From Microbacterium sp. SLBN-154 (GTDB lineage Bacteria; Actinomycetota; Actinomycetes; Actinomycetales; Microbacteriaceae), in the NCBI RefSeq assembly GCF_006715565.1, contig NZ_VFNL01000001.1:186001-250000 (forward strand): 64,000 bases of DNA. Reading direction: 5' to 3'. Below are positions 43,983 to 51,940 of the stretch, in pieces (position 1 is the stretch's first letter; each line of letters starts with the position of its first letter). Under the pieces are notes generated by a model. It did no database searches and was not told the DNA's origin. It was given only the letters and a program-made list of their open reading frames with translations. A program made the position numbers and the translations under genes.

Positions 43983-44953
43983 GCGGCATCAACCCGGTCC
44001 CGCTGATCTTCGCCGGTACCGAACCGAGCCCCACGCCGGAGCTCATGCTCGTCGTTGGACAACCGGGCGCGGGAGCACAGAGTCTGGTTCACGCCCTACC
44101 AAGCGAGCACGCCCCCAGTTTTGCCAGCGTCGCCGCCGAGGACTTTGCCGCGTTCCATCCGGACTTTCTCGAGCTCGCCACTTGGCGCCCACTGGACGCC
44201 CCTGCGGCTATGGCCCCGCGAGTGGCTGAGTGGATCGGCGCGACCCTCGACTACGCGCGCACTACCCGGCGGTCGCTGCAGTTCACAACGAGCGCGAGCA
44301 CCCCGGCGCCTGCGATCGCCACGGCCGCGGCTTTCAAGACGGACGGGTTCTCAACGCACCTTGTGATTGTCGCCACTCCACGTCACGAAAGTCTGTTGGC
44401 AACAGCCTCCCGCTTCCTGAACGCTCGCCGTCTGCGACTACCGGCCCGGTTCACGGATCGCGCCGCGCATGACCGCGGCTTCGCCGGCACCCAAGCGCTT
44501 GCCCGGGCAGCCGAGGATGCGGCTGACCTGGACCGAGTGACTGTGCTCGATCAGACCGGCCGGCGACTATTCGATGCCACCCACCAGGATCGGTTGGCCG
44601 GCGTCGCCGAGGCGATCGAGGTGGCACACGCTGCACCAGTTTCGGTCCTCGAGGGTGCCCGATGGTTCGGGGAGCTACGCGCGATTACCGACTTCGCGAA
44701 ACGCGCGCGTGAACTCGCGCCACCCGTAACTGAAGTGCTCATCGAGCTGCACGAGCTCGCGCTGACGGAGGTTCTACCGCGGATGCCTGTGCCACCCGAT
44801 TCGTCTTTTGCGGTCGACCAGGTGATGCGTTTGCGGTCTGAGATCGACGCGCTCTCGCGCGAGCTACCAGAATCCGCTCGGTCGATTGGGCCGATCGAAG
44901 AAGCCGGGCCAGTGGTGTCGCCCGCACCGTCACGTGGTGGGCCGTCGCTGTAG
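43979..44953 (+). CDS. Zeta-toxin-family protein with an altered P-loop
   Basis: A 324-residue protein with the zeta/PezT layout: ELMLVVGQPGAG, EDFAAFHPDF (Asp55, substrate region) and a TTRRSLQFTTS segment followed by AAFKTDGFSTHLVIVATP. The P-loop reads GQPGAGAQS (27-35) where active kinases have GKS/T, so the phosphate-binding Lys is missing. Zeta toxins phosphorylate UDP-N-acetylglucosamine. This copy may be inactive or modified. Translation is coupled to the 81-residue gene. Confidence 0.75.
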   Translation: MSGINPVPLIFAGTEPSPTPELMLVVGQPGAGAQSLVHALPSEHAPSFASVAAEDFAAFHPDFLELATWRPLDAPAAMAPRVAEWIGATLDYARTTRRSLQFTTSASTPAPAIATAAAFKTDGFSTHLVIVATPRHESLLATASRFLNARRLRLPARFTDRAAHDRGFAGTQALARAAEDAADLDRVTVLDQTGRRLFDATHQDRLAGVAEAIEVAHAAPVSVLEGARWFGELRAITDFAKRARELAPPVTEVLIELHELALTEVLPRMPVPPDSSFAVDQVMRLRSEIDALSRELPESARSIGPIEEAGPVVSPAPSRGGPSL

Positions 44954-45014
44954 GCACCTTTTTCTCAGTCGTCCCCCTCGATCCGATAAACAGCTCGCCT
45001 AGCGGTCGGGCAGG

Positions 45015-45118
45015 GCGCAGTGCCCGGGAGCGAACGGTTGCTAAACGGAGCCGGCGCGCAGCGTCGTGCGGAGTCTGCAAAGAGTGAGCGTCGGGAACGG
45101 AGCCGTGCGCGACCGCTA
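45015..45118. repeat. Intergenic repeat element, copy B
   Basis: Second copy of the element at 31752-31857, same orientation, with shared blocks CGGTTGCTAA, CGGAGCC, GCGCAGCG, GGAGTCTGCAAAGAG and GGGAACGGAG. It lies in the 296-bp gap between convergent genes. The coding contexts of the two copies differ, which argues against a simple shared leader. Confidence 0.7.
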
Positions 45119-45249
45119 CAGTCTCGCGTTCGGAGCGATGGTCGTACTTCGCGATAGAGAACGGGCACATCGGGTCGGTGGCTCCGGCCCTCATCTACGC
45201 CTGGCTAGTCTCCCGGACTAGCGAACGCGGTCGCAGACGCCGACCCGCG

Positions 45250-45525
45250 CTACCGCGCCCTACTCTCCCACTCGTCGATGAACGCGCGTCGGTCGGCGGT
45301 CGGGTCAGTGATCAGAAGCTGGATGGTACGGGCCAGCGCCGCGGCATCCACTCCTTCTTTCCCTGATAGCGGCTTGACGCACCACGCGACGTCCTCTTCA
45401 ACGGTGTACCCGGGCTCAGTAGTCGACCGGGCGGGGTGATATCGGAAGGCGCATTCGGCGACGCGAAAGATGAGTTCCTCGACATCTGCGCGGTCGATCA
45501 TGCGGGCTCCTTTGGTCGTTGTCAT
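45250..45525 (-). CDS. Hypothetical protein, last gene of the excisionase operon
   Basis: A 91-residue acidic protein (ADVEELIFRVAECAFRYHPARSTTEPGYTVEEDVAWCVKPL). ATG 45525 overlaps the previous stop by four bases. It contains no recognised domain. Same transcription unit as the excisionase-like gene. Confidence 0.6.
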   Translation of the reverse strand: MTTTKGARMIDRADVEELIFRVAECAFRYHPARSTTEPGYTVEEDVAWCVKPLSGKEGVDAAALARTIQLLITDPTADRRAFIDEWESRAR

Positions 45526-46469
45526 CGTCCCATCTCTCGTGTCTGCGCGTGACTGCGTGTGGGAAGCGGAGCGTCGTCACTCGCCCGGCTACCATTTCGC
45601 GGCGCGTGACGAAGCTGGTCGTTGATCGCACGTGCAATGGCATCGAGTCGCTCGTCTTCTCGTTCGCGAGCGACTCTGTCAGCGGAGCGTGCTGCGGGTT
45701 CCGGACGCCCCGGGGCGATGGCGTGGCGGTACTCGGCGCGGGCCCGGGCACAGTCTCGTTGAAAGGGGGCGAGGAGCTCGGCTGGCGTCCCTAGCTCCTC
45801 GAGCATCGTCTCAATTTCGTTGGTTGTCCGAGATCGCGTGAAGAACGTCGTCGCGGCGACGCGATTGGCGTCGCGTTCAGCCTTTGCGGTGCGATGAACG
45901 CGGTAGGCCGGAAGTCCCGCGTCGAGACGTCGCTTCTCTCTCGCTCGCCACGCCCGCTGCTTCTCCAACTGCGCGTCACGGTTGCGGGCGTAGTACTCAC
46001 GGCGACGTGCTTTGACTTTCTCCGCGTGGTTCTCGTAGTAGCGGGCGGCACCGGCGCGCTTCTGCTCCGGGTCGGCGCGGTACTTCTCGCGCAGCTTGGC
46101 ATTCTCCTGATCCCGGTGCCCGTCGCGCCATCGCTTGTTCCGCTCCCGCTTCGCTACCCGGAAGCCATCGGGGTCCGCCGCGCGCTGTGCCGCCCGGTAC
46201 TGACGCTGCGCCTCGAGATGGCGTTCGCGGTTCTCCGCGTACCAATCGCGGGCGCGTGCGCGGGCTGCTGCGCGGCGCTCCTCATCAGCGCGTTCCTTTT
46301 CACGCCTGGCGCGGTCTCGTTCGCGACGCCGGGCCTTGCTTGCGTCGCTCCCGCGGTTATCGCGATACCGCTTGACCTTGTCGGGGTTGGCTTGCTTCCA
46401 CTGCTTGAGCCGTTCAGCTTTGCGACGGGCGCGGGCCGCAGCATCTGAGTCACCGGGTTCCGTCGCCAT
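45522..46469 (-). CDS. Highly charged repeat protein of the element
   Basis: A 315-residue protein, mostly Arg, Lys, Glu and Ala. The first ~200 residues contain imperfect tandem units around an aromatic-N-R/H core (DWYAENRERHLEAQRQYR, RYYENHAEKVKARRREYY, YARNRDAQLEKQRAWR), probably long helices that bind nucleic acid. The last ~115 residues differ. It follows the glutaredoxin-like gene by six bases. Function unknown. Confidence 0.65.
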   Translation of the reverse strand: MATEPGDSDAAARARRKAERLKQWKQANPDKVKRYRDNRGSDASKARRRERDRARREKERADEERRAAARARARDWYAENRERHLEAQRQYRAAQRAADPDGFRVAKRERNKRWRDGHRDQENAKLREKYRADPEQKRAGAARYYENHAEKVKARRREYYARNRDAQLEKQRAWRAREKRRLDAGLPAYRVHRTAKAERDANRVAATTFFTRSRTTNEIETMLEELGTPAELLAPFQRDCARARAEYRHAIAPGRPEPAARSADRVAREREDERLDAIARAINDQLRHAPRNGSRASDDAPLPTRSHAQTREMGR

Positions 46470-46475
46470 GACGTG

Positions 46476-46775
46476 TCAAACCCGCCCGATTGGCGAGCCC
46501 GCTGTCGGGCCACCGTCCGGTTCGCTGTCGATACGAGCGGCGAGCTGAGTGAACAGGTCGGGCCGGAACCCCGACCAGTGCATGTCGGGATGCTGATCGA
46601 CGACGACTACGGGCGCCTGCGAATGGCCGAGTGTTCGAGTCACCAGCTCCACCGCCGCAGCGTCGGTTGAGAGGTCGACAACTCGGAAGTCGATTCCTAC
46701 TGCCGCCAATGCCCGACACGTCAAGGTGCAACGAATGCAGCCAGGACCTGTGGAGTACACGGTGACGGTCGCCAT
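46476..46775 (-). CDS. Glutaredoxin/NrdH-like thiol-disulfide protein
   Basis: A 99-residue thioredoxin-fold protein: active site CIRC (TGPGCIRCTL), cis-Pro region QAPVVVVD and the WSGFRPDL C-terminal signature common to NrdH and mycoredoxin-like proteins. The first ATG at 46778 is equally possible. It overlaps the excisionase-like gene stop. A redoxin as mobile-element cargo might supply electrons to an element enzyme. Confidence 0.85.
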   Translation of the reverse strand: MATVTVYSTGPGCIRCTLTCRALAAVGIDFRVVDLSTDAAAVELVTRTLGHSQAPVVVVDQHPDMHWSGFRPDLFTQLAARIDSEPDGGPTAGSPIGRV

Positions 46776-47017
46776 CATCGCCGCCGAAGGTTGCGGATGT
46801 CGTGCCGACAGATCTGAGCGTTGTCTTCCTTGAACTGCTCGACTTCCAAGGCGTCGTAGCGCACCGCTCGCCCTAGCTTGAAGAAGTTCGGGCCCCGTCG
46901 GTAATAGCGCCAGATCGCAAGTGCATTCTCGGTCACACCGAGCTTGGCAGCGACCTCAGCGGGGGTGAGTAGCCGACGCTCGTCTGCATTGGCCTTCCCC
47001 GTTGATGTGTTCGTCAT
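46775..47017 (-). CDS. MerR-type helix-turn-helix protein, probable excisionase
   Basis: An 80-residue protein with an AlpA/Xis-like HTH (RLLTPAEVAAKLGVTENALAIWRYYRRGPNFFKLGRAVRYDALEVEQF). GGAGG lies six bases before ATG 47017. Proximity to the integrase and size fit a recombination directionality factor. It heads a four-gene operon with the redoxin and two unknown proteins. Confidence 0.8.
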   Translation of the reverse strand: MTNTSTGKANADERRLLTPAEVAAKLGVTENALAIWRYYRRGPNFFKLGRAVRYDALEVEQFKEDNAQICRHDIRNLRRR

Positions 47018-47048
47018 TTCCAGCCTCCTTGCATACCCGCTCCGATGT

Positions 47049-47086
47049 TTGACATGAGTAGAGCATTTTTTGCTATGGTCAGTCAA
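47049..47086. promoter_or_regulatory. Overlapping divergent promoters of the integration module
   Basis: On the minus strand TTGACT (47086-47081) and TCTACT (47062-47057), 18 bases apart, fit a promoter for the excisionase operon. On the plus strand TTGACA (47049-47054) and TATGGT (47074-47079) could drive the HTH-integrase genes. The two overlap around AGCATTTTTTGCT, so one can block the other. Confidence 0.5.
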
Positions 47087-47129
47087 GAGCGATCTGCGTA
47101 TGAACGACGCGGTCTGACAGACTGAGGAG

Positions 47130-47732
47130 GTGAAGGTCGACGTGCGCACACCTGACGGAGCACCCATGACATGGGAAGATGCGACACTGCCCGTCGGTTC
47201 CGCGTTGCGGATCGCTCCTGCGTTCCGCGCAAGCGCCGCCGACGAAGGTGTTGGTATCGAGACGACGTTGCACGCCCGATACCACGCATCCGAGGGTCGC
47301 TACCTGGTCAGCGAGGTCAACAATCGTGCCCTCCATGCCGACGTCGAGGTGAACAACGTCGCGCTTCGGCAGGTGCCGATCCAGGGCATGGTTCAGGCGG
47401 CGGCACCGCATTGCATCGCGCTCACTCTCGACAACGAAGCCGATCCGACGGCGACGTGGATCACTGCCGCGGAATTGACTAGCACCGCCGGACGGATCAT
47501 CCCCGAGTGGCTAGCGAAGGACGTCGTCAAGCGAGCCAACAAGGATGCTCGGATGGACGCCATCGAAATCCTCTATGGCACCGCGGCGCTGGCTGGGCTG
47601 CCACCGGTGAGAGCCGTGCAGCACGAACTCGGAGTACCGCATCGCACCGCCTCTGACTGGATCAAGAAGGCTCGTGCCGCTGGGCGCCTGGAGGGCATGA
47701 ACTACATCGTCGGCCGACAGGCGGATGGGTAG
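47130..47732 (+). CDS. Element protein with C-terminal HTH, upstream of the integrase
   Basis: A protein of up to 200 residues. The N-terminal ~120 residues are beta-rich with no known signature. The C-terminal ~60 residues contain ELGVPHRTASDWIKKARAAGRLEG, a recognition-helix pattern. GTG 47130 overlaps its own ribosome site, so GTG 47142 is a good alternative. Its stop overlaps the integrase start by eight bases, implying joint expression and a role in control of integration or transfer. Confidence 0.7.
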   Translation: MKVDVRTPDGAPMTWEDATLPVGSALRIAPAFRASAADEGVGIETTLHARYHASEGRYLVSEVNNRALHADVEVNNVALRQVPIQGMVQAAAPHCIALTLDNEADPTATWITAAELTSTAGRIIPEWLAKDVVKRANKDARMDAIEILYGTAALAGLPPVRAVQHELGVPHRTASDWIKKARAAGRLEGMNYIVGRQADG

Positions 47733-48891
47733 CATCCAGTCGTATTCCACGAAGGACGGCAAACGATACCTCGTCCGATACAAGAAGCCAGATCGCACTC
47801 ACGGGGCGAAGCGAGGCTTCCGGACGAAGCGCGACGCTGAGGAGTTCCTGGCCAGCGTCACGGTAGCCATTAGGCAGCAGGAGTACGTCGACCCGAGCGA
47901 CTCCCGCATCACGATTGGCGAACTGGGCAATATCTGGCTCCAGGACCAGCGGGCGGTCCTCAAGCCTTCGTCGATGCATCCCCTTGAGTCATGCTGGCGC
48001 GTTCACGTGCAGCCGAGATGGGCATCCATCCGTGTCAACGCCGTCCGCTACAGCGACGCCCGGAGCTGGGTCACTGAACTGAGCGAAAGACGCGGCGCAT
48101 CCACCGTGATCCGCGCATACGGCATACTCGCGTCGATTCTCGACGTGGCCGTGCGGGACCGTCGGCTCAGAGAGAACCCGGTGCGGGGGATCAAGCTGCC
48201 CCGCAAGCAACCCAAACGCCGCGTGTACTTGACCCATCGACAGGTCGAGCTGCTCGCCAGCGAATCTCGATACCCAGACATCATCCTCTTTCTCGCGTAC
48301 ACCGGGTTGCGGTGGGGAGAAGCTACGGGGCTCCGCGTCCGCGACGTCGACCCGATGCGCCGGCGCGTGCACGTGCAAGAGAACGCCGTCATGGTCAACG
48401 GCACCGTTCACACCGGCACACCCAAGACCCACGCGGCCAGGTCCGTGCCCTACCCTGACTTCCTCGACCCGGCCATCCGCGCAGACATGCGGGGGAAGGC
48501 AGCTGAGCACCTCCTCTTCGGCGACGGCGACGACCACCTCCGGCTCCCCAGCTCCCAAGATGGCTGGTTCGCTGCCGCCGTCCGCCGCGCACGAGAGATC
48601 GACCCCGACTTCCCCTACATCTCCCCTCACGATCTGCGTCATACCGCCGCGAGCCTGGCTATCAGCGCCGGCGCAAACGTCAAAGCAGTACAGCGGATGC
48701 TCGGTCACGCCAGCGCGGCGATGACACTCGACACGTACGCCGATCTCTTCGACGACGACCTGGATTACGTCGCACAGGCGCTCAGCCGCGCTCGCGACAC
48801 CCAGCGCACGATCACGATTCCGGAGAGTTCGCACGCGGGACCCGCCGGCTATCGCGGGCCCGGGCGCAGCTACGGTCAACTCGACCGCTGA
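47725..48891 (+). CDS. int: Tyrosine-type site-specific integrase
   Basis: A 388-residue phage-type integrase. An AP2-like arm-binding N-terminus and a core-binding domain precede the catalytic domain with Arg196 (TGLRWGEA), Lys234, His302 and Arg305 (HDLRHT), His328 (LGHAS) and the nucleophile Tyr338 (DTYAD). All catalytic residues are present, so it appears functional. It reads toward the tRNA-Ser 3' end about 180 bases away, the expected attachment site. Confidence 0.95.
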   Translation: MGSIQSYSTKDGKRYLVRYKKPDRTHGAKRGFRTKRDAEEFLASVTVAIRQQEYVDPSDSRITIGELGNIWLQDQRAVLKPSSMHPLESCWRVHVQPRWASIRVNAVRYSDARSWVTELSERRGASTVIRAYGILASILDVAVRDRRLRENPVRGIKLPRKQPKRRVYLTHRQVELLASESRYPDIILFLAYTGLRWGEATGLRVRDVDPMRRRVHVQENAVMVNGTVHTGTPKTHAARSVPYPDFLDPAIRADMRGKAAEHLLFGDGDDHLRLPSSQDGWFAAAVRRAREIDPDFPYISPHDLRHTAASLAISAGANVKAVQRMLGHASAAMTLDTYADLFDDDLDYVAQALSRARDTQRTITIPESSHAGPAGYRGPGRSYGQLDR

Positions 48892-49027
48892 CCATCGCGA
48901 CGCGCGCAATGGGCGTTGCGGGGGCGGACCACGGCCGTTCGCAGAACTCCCGGAGGTGGTGTCGAGCACGCTGCGCAACGCACTTTTACCCATTCTTTAC
49001 CCGCCTGCCCGGCGAAGGGTAAGACGA

Positions 49028-49068
49028 AAGCCCCGCGATCCCAATATTTACAGGGGTTCGCGGGGCTT
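49028..49068. terminator. Hairpin terminator between integrase and tRNA-Ser
   Basis: AAGCCCCGCGA (49028-49038) pairs perfectly with TCGCGGGGCTT (49058-49068), with a 19-base loop. It can end the tRNA transcript (minus strand) and that of the integrase. Confidence 0.75.
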
Positions 49069-49074
49069 CGACGA

Positions 49075-49165
49075 TGGCGGTGACGGTGGGATTTGAACCC
49101 ACGGTAGGGGGTTACCCTACACAACTTTTCGAGAGTTGCACCTTCGGCCGCTCGGACACGTCACC
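49075..49165 (-). tRNA. serU: tRNA-Ser (anticodon CGA)
   Basis: The minus strand reads GGTGACG... with acceptor partner CGTCACC, discriminator G and an encoded CCA end (49077-49075). The anticodon stem CAACT/AGTTG encloses CTCGAAA, anticodon CGA (codon UCG). A long variable arm (TAGGGTAACCCCCTA region) and a GGTTCAAATCC T-arm confirm a serine tRNA of 91 nt. The 3' half is the inferred integration target of the neighbouring element. Confidence 0.95.
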
Positions 49166-49405
49166 GCCGAAGAGTCTACGACACGCCGCGGTCGGTCGCG
49201 AATCGCGGCATCCGACCCTCCCTCTCCCGGCAGCTTCTGCCCTCGGAGAGCCGAGGGAGGGGCGAAAGCTGACGGGAGAAGTGCAGACGTCGGAAGGGCG
49301 GTGAGGACGGATGCCACGGACCGGCGCACCGCCACGGCCGCGCCGCTCGCTCGGCGACGAGAGATCGGGCCACACCCGCGCACGGCCGGCTGGGAGACTG
49401 AGCGC

Positions 49406-50356
49406 ATGGCGGTCATCGAGAACTCCAAGGTCACCATCGTCGGCGCCGGAAGCGTGGGTGCGAGCACCGCGTACGCAGCGCTGATCCGCGGGTCGGCCCG
49501 GCACGTCGCCCTCTACGACATCGCCACCGCGAAGGTCGACGCCGAGGTGCTCGACCTCGCCCACGGCACGCAGTTCACCGGGCGGAGCGACATCGTGGGC
49601 GGCAGCGACATCGGCGTCGCCGAGGGTTCGCATGTCATCGTCATCACCGCCGGCGCGAAGCAGGACCCCGGTCAGACCCGCATCGACCTGGCGGGCGTGA
49701 ACGCCGGCATCCTGCAGCGCATGCTGCCCGAGCTCCTCGACGTCGCCCCGAACGCGATCTACGTCATCGTGACGAACCCCTGCGACGTACTGACGGTCCG
49801 CGCGCAGCAGGAGACAGGGCTCCCGCCCGAGCGCATCTTCGCCTCGGGCACCGTGCTCGACACCTCGCGCCTGCGATGGAAGCTCGCGCAACGCGCGGGG
49901 GTGTCGACCTCGAGTGTGCACGCCTACATCGTCGGAGAGCACGGCGACACTGAGTTCCCGCTGTGGTCGCGCGCGACGATCGGCACCGTGCCGATCCGCG
50001 AGTGGCAGGCCGCGGGTCATCCGCCGATGACGCAGACCGAGCTGGACGAGATCGCGGTGGACGTGCGGGATGCCGCGTACAAGGTCATCCAGGGGAAGGG
50101 GGCGACGAACTACGCCATCGGCCTCTCCAGCGCCCGCATCATCGAGGCGGTCCTCGGTGATGAGCACGCGGTGATGCCGGTCTCGACGGTGCTGCGCGAC
50201 TTCCACGGGGTCGACGGGGTCGCCCTCTCGGTCCCGTCGATCGTCAGCGCGTCCGGCGCGACGCCGGTGCGCGAGACGACCTTCTCCGACCACGAACTCG
50301 AGCTGTTCCACCGCTCTGCCGCAGCGATCCACGACGTCGCGCGCTCGCTCCCGTGA
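49406..50356 (+). CDS. ldh: NAD-dependent L-lactate dehydrogenase
   Basis: A 316-residue enzyme interconverting pyruvate and L-lactate. The N-terminal GAGSVGAS fold is followed by the substrate-binding and catalytic segments ITAGAKQDPGQTR, VTNPCDVLT, DTSRLRWKLA and the active-site GEHGDTEFPLWS (catalytic His). ATG 49406 is the natural start; the longer frame crosses the tRNA. It stands as a single gene, convergent with the GntR gene downstream. Confidence 0.95.
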   Translation: MAVIENSKVTIVGAGSVGASTAYAALIRGSARHVALYDIATAKVDAEVLDLAHGTQFTGRSDIVGGSDIGVAEGSHVIVITAGAKQDPGQTRIDLAGVNAGILQRMLPELLDVAPNAIYVIVTNPCDVLTVRAQQETGLPPERIFASGTVLDTSRLRWKLAQRAGVSTSSVHAYIVGEHGDTEFPLWSRATIGTVPIREWQAAGHPPMTQTELDEIAVDVRDAAYKVIQGKGATNYAIGLSSARIIEAVLGDEHAVMPVSTVLRDFHGVDGVALSVPSIVSASGATPVRETTFSDHELELFHRSAAAIHDVARSLP

Positions 50357-50375
50357 CCTGAATCCGACCAGGCCC

Positions 50376-51101
50376 TCAGCCGAGGAACCCGCGCAGAAGC
50401 GACTCCGACCCGGCGAGGTGTTCGAGGACGGCCGCCTCGGCGGCATCCGCTCGCCCGGCCAGGATCGCGGTGACGATCGCCTCGTGCTGGGCGTTGGAGT
50501 GCTCGATGTTGCGGGGAAGGAGCGGAAACGCGTCGAGCCACACGTTGACCTGCGCCCGGTTCTCGGCGATGAGGGCGACGAGGGAGGGGACCGCGGCGAG
50601 CTCGGCGATCGTCAGGTGCAGCAGCGTGTCGAGCCGACGGTAGTCGTCGGTGCCGACGAGCGCGGCCTCCTCGTGCCGTGCCCACAGCTCGGCTCTCGCC
50701 TCGGGGTCGAGGGTGCGCCCGGCAGCGGTGCGCGCCGCACCCGCCTCGAGCACCCGCCGAAGGCCCAGCACGTCTTCGAGCTCGGTCGCGCTCACCGCGA
50801 CCGACGCCGGCTGCGGCAGCGGGTCGGCGACGAACGTGCCGCCGTACCGGCCGCGCCGCCGCACGAGGTACCCGGTGTCGGCGAGCTCGCGGATCGCCTC
50901 GCGCACGGTGTCGCGGCTGACCCCGTAGAGCCCGGCGAGCTCGCGCTCGGGCGGCAGCGACTCCCCCGGCGCGACGACGCCGAGCCGCACGGTCTGGATG
51001 AGGCGGGCGATGGTGTCTTCGAGGGCGTTCCCCCCGCGCACCGGCCGGTAGACCGCGCGCCGCACGGCGGGGAGGGGCACCTCGACGGACACGGCACTCA
51101 C
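50376..51101 (-). CDS. GntR-family (FadR subgroup) regulator of the polyamine-type cluster
   Basis: A 241-residue regulator: winged helix (LPPERELAGLYGVSRDTVREAIRELADTGYL) then FCD domain (LDTLLHLTIAELA, NAQHEAIVTAIL). GTG start directly after the SDR stop. It is the last gene of the minus-strand operon and presumably controls it in response to a pathway intermediate. Confidence 0.9.
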   Translation of the reverse strand: MSAVSVEVPLPAVRRAVYRPVRGGNALEDTIARLIQTVRLGVVAPGESLPPERELAGLYGVSRDTVREAIRELADTGYLVRRRGRYGGTFVADPLPQPASVAVSATELEDVLGLRRVLEAGAARTAAGRTLDPEARAELWARHEEAALVGTDDYRRLDTLLHLTIAELAAVPSLVALIAENRAQVNVWLDAFPLLPRNIEHSNAQHEAIVTAILAGRADAAEAAVLEHLAGSESLLRGFLG

Positions 51102-51875
51102 CTACAGGGGGGTGACATACGCGTTTGTGATGCCGCCGTCGACGACGAACGCGGTGGCGGTGATGAACGAGGCGTCGTCGGAGGCGAGGAAGGCGACCGC
51201 CGCGGCCATCTCCTCGGGTTCGGCGAACCGCCCCATGGGCACGTGGATGAGGCGGCGCTGCGCGCGCTCGGGGTCTTCTGCGAAGAGCTCGCGCAGGAGC
51301 GGGGTGTTCACCGGCCCCGGGCAGAGCGCGTTCACCCGGATCCCCTGTCGTGCGAACTGCACCCCGAGCTCGCGCGTCATCGCGAGCACTCCGCCTTTCG
51401 ACGCCGTGTAGGAGATCTGCGAGGTCGCCGATCCCAGCAGCGCCACGAACGACGCGGTGTTGATGATTGATCCGCGTCCCGCCGGCACCATGTGGCGCAG
51501 CGCCGCGCGCGAGCACAGATACACGCTCTTGAGGTTGACGTCCTGCACCCGGTCCCACGCGGGGAGCTCCGTCGTCTCGATCGAGTCGTCGTCGGCGGGT
51601 GAGATGCCGGCGTTGTTGAAGGCGATGTCGAGGCGCCCGAGGTCGCCCGCGACCGAGTCGAAGAGCTGATTGACGGATGCCTCGTCGGCGACGTCGACCG
51701 GACGGAAGAGCCCGTCCACCTCGGCGGCCGCCCGCTCGCCCGACGCGGGGTCGACGTCGGCGATCACGACGCGGGCGCCTTCAGAGGCGAAGCGGCGGGC
51801 GGTGGCGAGGCCGATGCCGCTCGCACCACCGGTGACGATGGCGACCCGGTCGGCGAGGCGTTGGGTGAGGTCCAT
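51102..51875 (-). CDS. Short-chain dehydrogenase/reductase
   Basis: A 257-residue classical SDR with TGGASGIG, NNAGIS, catalytic Ser (NTASFV), YTASKGG and VVDGGITNAY. In polyamine or amino-alcohol clusters such enzymes oxidise hydroxy or 3-oxo intermediates. It lies between the aldehyde dehydrogenase and the regulator. Substrate unknown. Confidence 0.9.
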   Translation of the reverse strand: MDLTQRLADRVAIVTGGASGIGLATARRFASEGARVVIADVDPASGERAAAEVDGLFRPVDVADEASVNQLFDSVAGDLGRLDIAFNNAGISPADDDSIETTELPAWDRVQDVNLKSVYLCSRAALRHMVPAGRGSIINTASFVALLGSATSQISYTASKGGVLAMTRELGVQFARQGIRVNALCPGPVNTPLLRELFAEDPERAQRRLIHVPMGRFAEPEEMAAAVAFLASDDASFITATAFVVDGGITNAYVTPL

Positions 51876-51940
51876 GGGTGTTTCCTGTCTGGATCGTGGG
51901 GCGTTTCGACTCGCTGCGCTCGCTCAACGACCGGTCACGG

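Larger units (their letters stand above)
16964..49079. mobile_element. Integrative conjugative element next to tRNA-Ser (left border uncertain)
   Basis: The right side is defined by a tyrosine integrase (47725-48891) reading toward the 3' end of an intact tRNA-Ser gene, the classic arrangement for tRNA-targeting elements. Inside are an excisionase-like gene, a conjugation operon, a MobF relaxase, SSB, restriction-modification, toxin-antitoxin-like and metal-resistance cargo. The left limit given is the first gene that looks element-borne. No direct repeat of the tRNA 3' end was found by eye to the left, so the true left end may lie elsewhere, even outside the window. Confidence 0.65.
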
